Source of the DNA: an uncultured Bacteroides sp.
GTDB lineage: Bacteria > Bacteroidota > Bacteroidia > Bacteroidales > Bacteroidaceae
Length of the DNA stretch: 9,895 nt
Direction: 5' to 3'
Assembly (NCBI GenBank): GCA_900546355.1
Contig: URCM01000106.1
Span: 1 to 9,895 of the forward strand
The notes under the pieces are model-generated. The model made no database searches. It worked only from the letters and a program-made list of their open reading frames with translations, and was not told the origin of the DNA. This document shows, one piece after another, positions 4,307 to 9,895 of this stretch. A program made the position numbers and the translations under genes. Positions within the stretch are counted from its first letter, which is position 1. The number at the start of each line of letters is the position of its first letter.

Positions 4307-7033
4307 TTAGAGAGTATCCTCTACTGCAGCCTGCGCCGCAGCCAAACGTGCGATAGGCACGCGGAATGGAGAACAGCTGACATAGTTCAATCCTACTTTG
4401 TCGCAGAACTTCACGGATGAAGGTTCACCACCATGCTCACCGCAAATACCACATTTCAAATCAGGACGTACTGAACGGCCTTTCTCTACTGCCATTTGGA
4501 TAAGCTGGCCTACACCGTTCTGGTCAAGTACCTGGAATGGGTCTACTTTCAGAATCTTCTTCTCCAAATAAACCGGTAAGAAGGAAGCGATATCATCGCG
4601 CGAATAGCCAAATGTCATCTGCGTCAAGTCATTCGTTCCAAATGAGAAATATTCAGCATGCGAAGCGATGCGGTTAGCGGTCAGAGCCGCACGTGGAATT
4701 TCAATCATCGTACCTACCTTGAACGGCACTTCTATGCCTTCTTGTTCGAAAACTCTCTTAGCCGTAGCGCGGATGATGTTTTCCTGTGCTTCGAATTCGT
4801 ACAAGATACCAATCAACGGAACCATGATTTCAGGATGCGGGTCGTAACCTTCTTTCTTCAGCTCACAAGCGGCACCCAAAATAGCCTCCGTCTGCATTTC
4901 GGTAATTTCGGGATAAGTATTTCCCAAGCGGCATCCGCGATGACCTAACATCGGGTTGTGCTCGCACAGGCTTTCTACACGCTGGTGGATATAATCTACC
5001 GTAACACCCATCGCTTTCGCCATTTCCTCTTGGCCTTTCTGGTCGTGCGGAACGAATTCATGCAAAGGCGGGTCGAGCAAACGTACATTTACAGGATAAC
5101 CGTCCATTGCTTTGAATATGCCTTTGAAGTCATTCTTCTGGTAAGGCAACAACTTAGCAAGTGCCTTCTTGCGTCCTTCTTCATCCGGTGCCAGAATCAT
5201 TTCACGCATAGCGATAATCTTCTGATTGTCAAAGAACATGTGTTCCGTACGGCAAAGTCCGATACCTACTGCACCAAACTTGCGGGCTACTTCCGCATCG
5301 TGGGGAGTATCCGCATTGGTACGTACCTGCAAGCGGGTATATTTGTTACACAAGTCCATCAGTTTTGCAAAGTTTCCTGATACTTCAGCTGCCTTGGTAG
5401 GCACTTCGCCCTGATAAACTTCGCCTGTACTACCGTTCAAGGAAATATAGTCACCTTCTTTCAGCACGACACCATCGATTTCTACCGTGCGGGCTTTATA
5501 GTCAACATTGATAGCTCCTGCACCCGACACACAGCATTTACCCATACCGCGAGCCACTACGGCAGCATGTGAAGTCATACCGCCGCGTGCGGTCAAGATA
5601 CCTTCAGCTACGGTCATTCCAGCCAAATCTTCGGGAGAAGTTTCGATACGTACCATAACTACCCGATGACCATCGGCACGCCATTTAGCCGCATCTTCTG
5701 CAAAGAATACGATTTGACCTGTAGCGGCACCTGGAGAAGCGGGAAGTCCGCGAGTCAAGACTTTAGCGTTGCGGAGCTCTTCTTTATCGAATACAGGGTG
5801 AAGCAGTTCATCCAACTTATTCGGTTCGCAACGCAAGACAGCTGTCTTTTCATCGATTAAGCCTTGTTCCAGCATCTCCATGGCGATACGTACCATGGCA
5901 GCACCTGTGCGTTTTCCGTTACGGGTCTGCAAGAACCAAAGTTTTCCTTCCTGTACGGTGAATTCCATATCCTGCATGTCATGGTAGTGGTTTTCCAGTT
6001 TGGTCTGCAACTCGTCAAGTTCTTTATAGATTTCAGGCATGGCTTCTTCCATAGAGGGGTATTTGCTGGCACGTTCTTCTTCAGAGATGCCTTGCAGTTT
6101 TGCCCAGCGTTGAGAACCGATTTTTGTGATTTGTTGCGGAGTGCGGATACCTGCCACTACGTCTTCTCCTTGAGCGTTAATCAAGTATTCACCGTTGAAG
6201 AGGTCTTCACCAGTAGCGGCATCACGAGAGAAGCAAACACCGGTTGCCGAAGTGTCGCCCATGTTTCCGAATACCATTGCCTGTACGTTTACGGCTGTAC
6301 CCCATTCGGCCGGTATGCCTTCCATTTTGCGGTACAAGATGGCACGTTCGTTCATCCATGAATCGAATACGGCACAGATGGCGCCCCACAATTGTTCGTA
6401 AGCGTTGGCTGGGAATTCTTTGCCTGTTTGTGTCTTCACAGCTTCCTTGAAGCGTCTTACCAGTTCTTTCAGGTCTGCCACTTCCAGTTCGTTATCCAAG
6501 CGTACGCCTTTTTTCTTCTTCACATCTTCGATAATCGCTTCGAACGGGTCGATATCGTCTTTGTTGGCAGGCTTCATGCCCAATACAACATCTCCGTACA
6601 TCTGCACAAAACGGCGGTACGAGTCCCATGCGAAACGTTCGTTGCCTGTCTTGCGGGCCAGTCCGGCAACCACTTCATCGTTCAATCCCAGGTTGAGGAT
6701 GGTGTCCATCATACCCGGCATGGATGCGCGTGCACCCGAGCGCACCGATACCAGCAAGGGATTTTCCACATCTCCGAATTTCGATTTCATCAGTGTTTCT
6801 ACACCTGCGATGGACTTCTCGACATCATCTTTCAGCAGAGCCACTACATCATCTTTACCTTTTTCGAAATATTCGTTGCAAACTTCTGTAGTGATAGTGA
6901 AACCAGGAGGCACAGGTACTCCGATAAGGTTCATTTCAGCAAGGTTGGCACCTTTACCACCCAGTAGGTTTCTCATGTCTGCTTTTCCTTCGGCATGTCC
7001 GTTTCCGAAGGTGTAAACTCTTTTTGTTTCCAT
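4307..7033 (-). CDS. ppdK: Pyruvate, phosphate dikinase
   Basis: Interconverts pyruvate, ATP and phosphate with phosphoenolpyruvate, AMP and pyrophosphate in the cytosol (EC 2.7.9.1). In anaerobic Bacteroidales it can serve pyrophosphate-linked glycolysis or PEP supply. The 908 residues show the full family order: an N-terminal ATP-binding domain (GGKGANLAEM at 25-34, VPPGFTITTE at 41-50, SVRSGARASMPGMMDT at 96-111), the phosphohistidine swivel domain with GGMTSHAAVVARG (484-496; catalytic His489, and Thr487 at the position phosphorylated in plant enzymes), and the PEP/pyruvate TIM barrel with GTMIEIPRAA (774-783), FGTNDLTQMTFGYSRDD (798-814) and CGICGEHGGEP (861-871; Cys864 the likely acid-base residue). 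Length is close to, slightly above, the usual 870-890. Start ATG at 7033. It is a single-gene unit with its own promoter and terminator. It appears intact and host-encoded, next to the inserted element. Confidence 0.98.
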   Translation of the reverse strand: METKRVYTFGNGHAEGKADMRNLLGGKGANLAEMNLIGVPVPPGFTITTEVCNEYFEKGKDDVVALLKDDVEKSIAGVETLMKSKFGDVENPLLVSVRSGARASMPGMMDTILNLGLNDEVVAGLARKTGNERFAWDSYRRFVQMYGDVVLGMKPANKDDIDPFEAIIEDVKKKKGVRLDNELEVADLKELVRRFKEAVKTQTGKEFPANAYEQLWGAICAVFDSWMNERAILYRKMEGIPAEWGTAVNVQAMVFGNMGDTSATGVCFSRDAATGEDLFNGEYLINAQGEDVVAGIRTPQQITKIGSQRWAKLQGISEEERASKYPSMEEAMPEIYKELDELQTKLENHYHDMQDMEFTVQEGKLWFLQTRNGKRTGAAMVRIAMEMLEQGLIDEKTAVLRCEPNKLDELLHPVFDKEELRNAKVLTRGLPASPGAATGQIVFFAEDAAKWRADGHRVVMVRIETSPEDLAGMTVAEGILTARGGMTSHAAVVARGMGKCCVSGAGAINVDYKARTVEIDGVVLKEGDYISLNGSTGEVYQGEVPTKAAEVSGNFAKLMDLCNKYTRLQVRTNADTPHDAEVARKFGAVGIGLCRTEHMFFDNQKIIAMREMILAPDEEGRKKALAKLLPYQKNDFKGIFKAMDGYPVNVRLLDPPLHEFVPHDQKGQEEMAKAMGVTVDYIHQRVESLCEHNPMLGHRGCRLGNTYPEITEMQTEAILGAACELKKEGYDPHPEIMVPLIGILYEFEAQENIIRATAKRVFEQEGIEVPFKVGTMIEIPRAALTANRIASHAEYFSFGTNDLTQMTFGYSRDDIASFLPVYLEKKILKVDPFQVLDQNGVGQLIQMAVEKGRSVRPDLKCGICGEHGGEPSSVKFCDKVGLNYVSCSPFRVPIARLAAAQAAVEDTL

Positions 7034-7085
7034 TCTTTTAGAAGATTTATTAGGTTGTTATGTTTCTCATATAGTAGAGTGATTG

Positions 7086-7116
7086 CAAAGCTATGGAAAA
7101 TTTGTAACATAACAAA
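7086..7116 (-). promoter_or_regulatory. ppdK promoter
   Basis: On the minus strand TTTG (complement of 7113-7116), 19 bases, then TAGCTTTG (complement of 7086-7093) matches the Bacteroides primary sigma factor consensus at both boxes with ideal spacing. The start point would be near 7079-7080, giving a leader of about 46 bases. Confidence 0.75.
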
Positions 7117-7369
7117 TACAAAGCAGGTGTTTTAAGACATGTTTTTGATATATCGACTTGCCAAAAAGTGAATCTTATCCTTTTTTGCATTTTTTTATTA
7201 TATAGATATACTGGCTGATGTCGCCGGCGCACTTATATGCGTTCCGTGTTTCATACTGTTGGAATGCCTTGTGCAAGTAGGAGGGAGGGGCATCGGATAT
7301 ACATGCGGTAGAATTGCAGATTATTTCCGAGTTCTTTTAAAATCATATCGGAATATGGAGGAAAATCCT

Positions 7370-7377
7370 TACCTTTG
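7370..7377 (+). promoter_or_regulatory. -7 box of the rlmD operon promoter
   Basis: TACCTTTG matches TAnnTTTG exactly and is followed by C, as in the tRNA-Pro promoter of this window. No TTTG is visible at the -33 distance, so this box may be weaker or need an activator. Expected start near 7384, about 21 bases before the GTG start codon. Confidence 0.6.
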
Positions 7378-7404
7378 CACTTGAATTGATTTATAGGAAA
7401 CAAC

Positions 7405-8829
7405 GTGGCAAGAAAGAAGAAAGAACTTCCTTTATTGGAAAAGGTGACAATAACAGATGTGGCGGCAGAAGGAAAAGCTGTTGCCAAGGTAAATGATTTG
7501 GTGGTATTTGTGCCATACGTAGTGCCGGGCGATGTGGTCGACTTGCAGGTGAAACGGAAGAAGAACCATTACGCGGAAGCTGTAGCCGTAAAGTTTTACG
7601 AGCGGTCTCCCATGCGGGTAGAACCTTTTTGCGAACATTACGGTGTGTGTGGCGGGTGTAAATGGCAATGTCTGGCGTATGCCGACCAAATCCGTTATAA
7701 GCAGAAGCAAGTGTATGATAACCTGACTCGTATCGGGAAAATAGAATTGCCCGAAATCAGTCCGATTATCGGCTCGGAAAAGACGATGTATTACCGCAAC
7801 AAGCTGGAGTTTACCTTTTCGAACAAGCGTTGGCTGACTGAAGACGAAGTGAAGCAGGATGTGGAATACGAACAGATGAATGCGGTGGGCTTTCATATTC
7901 CGGGTGCGTTCGATAAAGTGCTTGCCATAGAGAAATGCTGGCTTCAAGACGACATCTCCAATCAGATCCGGAATGCCATCCGCGATTATGCCTACGAGCA
8001 TCAATATGCTTTTTTCAATCTGCGTACGCAGGAAGGCATGCTGCGCAACATGATGGTGCGCACTTCTTCTACTGGCGAACTGATGGTCTTGTTGCAATGC
8101 AAGATTTTGGATGATGCGGAATTGGCGAAGATGAAAGAGTTGCTTCAGTTTGTGGCGGATCGTTTTCCGCAGATTACCTCTTTGCTTTACGTTATCAATA
8201 ATAAATGCAACGATACGATAGGCGATTTGGATGTGCATGTTTTTAAGGGAAAAGACCATATTTTCGAAGAAATGGAAGGACTTCGGTTTAAGGTAGGTCC
8301 GAAATCGTTCTATCAGACTAATTCGGAGCAAGCCTATAATTTATATAAGGTGGCTCGCGACTTTGCCGGATTGACGGGAAGCGAGCTGGTGTATGACTTA
8401 TACACAGGAACAGGTACGATTGCCAACTTTGTATCGCGCCGAGCCAAACAGGTGATAGGTATCGAGTATGTGCCCGAAGCGATAGAAGACGCCAGGGTGA
8501 ATTCGGAACTGAACGGCATAGGAAATACCTTATTTTATGCAGGCGACATGAAGGATATCCTGACCGAATACTTCATTCGTGAGCACGGACGTCCGGATGT
8601 GATTATCACCGACCCTCCTCGGGCAGGTATGCATGGCGATGTTGTTCAAGTGATATTGGAGGCAGAACCGGAACGCATTGTCTATGTAAGTTGCAATCCG
8701 GCTACACAAGCACGCGATTTGCAATTGCTTGACGTGAAATATAAAGTAAAGGCAGTCCAGCCGGTAGATATGTTCCCGCATACGCATCATGTGGAGAATG
8801 TCGTATTGTTAGAAAAGAAAACTCATTAA
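7405..8829 (+). CDS. rlmD: 23S rRNA (uracil-C5)-methyltransferase, RlmD/RumA family
   Basis: SAM-dependent enzyme that makes 5-methyluridine in rRNA; in E. coli RlmD modifies U1939 of 23S rRNA. The 474 residues contain an N-terminal TRAM-like RNA-binding domain (about 10-65), the four cysteines of a [4Fe-4S] cluster (Cys76, Cys82, Cys85 in CEHYGVCGGC, and Cys178), the substrate-side motif SFYQTN (301-306), the SAM-binding loop VYDLYTGTGTIA (329-340), DPPRAG (403-408), the catalytic nucleophile Cys430 in VSCNP, and Glu463 in HHVE as general base. Start is a GTG at 7405; the N-terminal MARKKK fits a basic RNA-binding protein. Bacteroidetes often carry several RumA-like paralogues, so the exact target uridine is less sure than the family. 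The pseudouridine synthase follows after 14 bases, so one rRNA-modification operon is likely. Confidence 0.92.
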   Translation: MARKKKELPLLEKVTITDVAAEGKAVAKVNDLVVFVPYVVPGDVVDLQVKRKKNHYAEAVAVKFYERSPMRVEPFCEHYGVCGGCKWQCLAYADQIRYKQKQVYDNLTRIGKIELPEISPIIGSEKTMYYRNKLEFTFSNKRWLTEDEVKQDVEYEQMNAVGFHIPGAFDKVLAIEKCWLQDDISNQIRNAIRDYAYEHQYAFFNLRTQEGMLRNMMVRTSSTGELMVLLQCKILDDAELAKMKELLQFVADRFPQITSLLYVINNKCNDTIGDLDVHVFKGKDHIFEEMEGLRFKVGPKSFYQTNSEQAYNLYKVARDFAGLTGSELVYDLYTGTGTIANFVSRRAKQVIGIEYVPEAIEDARVNSELNGIGNTLFYAGDMKDILTEYFIREHGRPDVIITDPPRAGMHGDVVQVILEAEPERIVYVSCNPATQARDLQLLDVKYKVKAVQPVDMFPHTHHVENVVLLEKKTH

Positions 8830-8843
8830 AACAGATAAAGAAC

Positions 8844-9767
8844 GTGGCAAGAAAAAACTCAAATACAAGCAAGCCTGTTATGGCACGTGCTGCTTCGAGA
8901 TATACAACTTATCGGGTGACCGAGCCGGGTGAATTGATGGATTTCTTGATGAAGAAGATGGCGGGCATCAGCCGTACGCGGGTGAAAGCTCTTCTGACCA
9001 ATCGGGTAGTGCTGGTGGATAATACGATTCAGACGCTTTATAATTATCCCTTACAGCCCGGTATGTGTGTGCAAATCAGCCGGGAAAAGCATAAGCACGA
9101 GTTCCGGCATCCGATGCTGAAGATTTTGTATGAGGATGCCTATGTCATTGTAGTGGAAAAGAAAGAGGGGTTGCTCTCGGTAGCTACAGAACATCAAAAG
9201 GAACGGACGGCACAGCATATATTAAATGAGTATGTGAAGCGGATTCATAAAGGAAACCGGATTTATGTCGTTCATCGCTTGGATAGAGAAACATCAGGCA
9301 TTATGATGTATGCCAAGGACGAGAAAACACAGCATACCTTGCGTGATAATTGGCATGACTTGGTGCGCGATCGCCGGTATGTGGCAATTGTGGCTGGAAC
9401 AATGGAACAAGATGAGGGGACGGTATGTTCTTGGCTTACCGACCGCAAACTGTATGTAAGTTCCTCTCCGGTAGATGACGGAGGAAAATATTCGGTGACT
9501 CATTATCATACGATAAAGCGCGCCAATGGCTTTTCATTGCTGGAATTGCATCTGGAAACAGGCAGAAAAAATCAGATTCGTGTCCACATGCAGTCTTTGG
9601 GGCATCCGATAGTAGGGGATGGGCGTTACGGATGTGAAGTGAATCCGTTAGGGCGTTTGGCTCTTCATGCATTCAAATTATGCTTTTATCATCCCGTAAC
9701 ACACGAGTGGATGGAGTTTGAAACGCCTTATCCGGCTCCTTTTAAAACTTTAATGTTGAAAAGATAG
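8844..9767 (+). CDS. RluA-family RNA pseudouridine synthase
   Basis: Converts specific uridines in rRNA or tRNA to pseudouridine. The 307 residues show an S4-like RNA-binding domain (about 29-80, LMDFLMKKMAGISRTRVKALL) and the RluA catalytic domain with HRLDRETSG (144-152; Asp147 is the catalytic nucleophile), GRKNQIRVHM (240-249), and GHPIVGDGRYG (253-263). The C-terminal RLALHAFKLCFYHP motif (271-284) is typical. GTG start at 8844 is preferred because the same 14 bases precede and cover the GTG of the upstream gene; an alternative ATG at 8880 (MARAASRY) would still keep the S4 domain. It sits 14 bases behind rlmD without a terminator between, so the two are probably co-transcribed. Which nucleotide it modifies cannot be told from sequence alone, hence no symbol. 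No clear intrinsic terminator follows. Confidence 0.93.
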   Translation: MARKNSNTSKPVMARAASRYTTYRVTEPGELMDFLMKKMAGISRTRVKALLTNRVVLVDNTIQTLYNYPLQPGMCVQISREKHKHEFRHPMLKILYEDAYVIVVEKKEGLLSVATEHQKERTAQHILNEYVKRIHKGNRIYVVHRLDRETSGIMMYAKDEKTQHTLRDNWHDLVRDRRYVAIVAGTMEQDEGTVCSWLTDRKLYVSSSPVDDGGKYSVTHYHTIKRANGFSLLELHLETGRKNQIRVHMQSLGHPIVGDGRYGCEVNPLGRLALHAFKLCFYHPVTHEWMEFETPYPAPFKTLMLKR

Positions 9768-9785
9768 AAAAAAGTGCTTCAAAAA

Positions 9786-9817
9786 TTTGCAGGAAAAAAG
9801 AGAAACCACTACCTTTG
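9786..9817 (+). promoter_or_regulatory. tRNA-Pro promoter
   Basis: TTTG (9786-9789), 20 bases, then TACCTTTG (9810-9817) matches the Bacteroides promoter consensus at both boxes. The start would be near 9824, about 19 bases before the mature tRNA 5' end. Confidence 0.75.
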
Positions 9818-9842
9818 CATCGGTTTTGAAAAAAGAACCTTT

Positions 9843-9895
9843 CGGGGTGTAGCGCAGTCCGGTTAGCGCACCTGCTTTGGGAGCAGGGGGTCGTG
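9843..9895 (+). tRNA. tRNA-Pro (anticodon UGG), 3' part cut by window edge
   Basis: Visible are the 5' acceptor strand CGGGGTG with the C1 typical of proline tRNAs, a D-arm with GCGC/GCGC stem, and an anticodon arm CCTGC-TTTGGGA-GCAGG whose loop reads TGG as anticodon. The window ends at the start of the T-arm region, so the acceptor and T stems cannot be checked. Confidence 0.93.

Larger units (their letters stand above)
7034..7404. other. Divergent intergenic region between ppdK and rlmD
   Basis: AT-rich gap of 371 bases between two divergent genes. It holds a promoter for each side (7086-7116 minus, 7370-7377 plus). The middle (about 7120-7340) has T-runs and an 8-bp palindrome CGCCGGCG but no ORF that looks coding and no RNA gene I can recognise. 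Confidence 0.6.

Noticed and set aside
5864..7016. Several long plus-strand ORFs opposite ppdK
   Set aside because: Antisense shadows of a highly conserved enzyme; long open antisense frames are common opposite codon-biased genes.
7432..8331. Minus-strand 299-codon ORF opposite rlmD
   Set aside because: Antisense shadow; the plus strand carries the Fe-S, SAM and catalytic motifs of RlmD in the right order.
9843..9895. tRNA-Pro as the attachment site of the element
   Set aside because: It is more than 5 kb from the integrase with intact host genes between, and no element sequence abuts it in this window.

Overview
The window looks like chromosomal DNA of a Bacteroidales gut bacterium (Bacteroides, Phocaeicola or a near relative). 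The reasons are promoter boxes that fit the Bacteroides consensus (TTTG, about 19-21 bases, TAnnTTTG) in front of ppdK and tRNA-Pro, weak Shine-Dalgarno signals, a Bacteroides-type mobilization gene pair, and a Bacteroidetes-type tyrosine recombinase. Genus and species are inferred, not proven.

Two regions are visible. Bases 1 to about 4240 are the right-hand part of an integrated mobilizable element. It contains a relaxase that runs off the left edge, a MobC-like ribbon-helix-helix partner just upstream of it, a GC-rich non-coding stretch full of short palindromes that is the best candidate for oriT and the mob promoter, an AT-rich spacer with one doubtful small membrane-protein ORF, and a 497-residue integrase. 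Upstream of the integrase lie four same-orientation copies of TTTnGTATG, spaced by about whole helical turns, which could be integrase arm sites. No conjugation (type IV secretion) genes are present, so the element would have to borrow a transfer machine, unless such genes lie beyond the left edge. The cargo and the left end are not in the window.

Bases about 4247 to 9895 look like host core genome: the strong terminator and gene of pyruvate, phosphate dikinase (ppdK, minus strand); a divergent intergenic region with promoters for both sides; rlmD (23S rRNA m5U methyltransferase) and an RluA-family pseudouridine synthase, 14 bases apart and probably co-transcribed; and the first 53 bases of a tRNA-Pro(UGG) with its own promoter. 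The element seems to sit directly downstream of the ppdK terminator, leaving ppdK intact.

The most interesting points are the non-canonical active site and mosaic composition of the integrase, the phased repeats next to it, a perfect 16-bp palindrome overlapping the putative mob promoter, and a 14-base identical sequence across the GTG starts of the two rRNA-modification genes. I did not find a convincing wholly new system such as a defence locus, retron or CRISPR.
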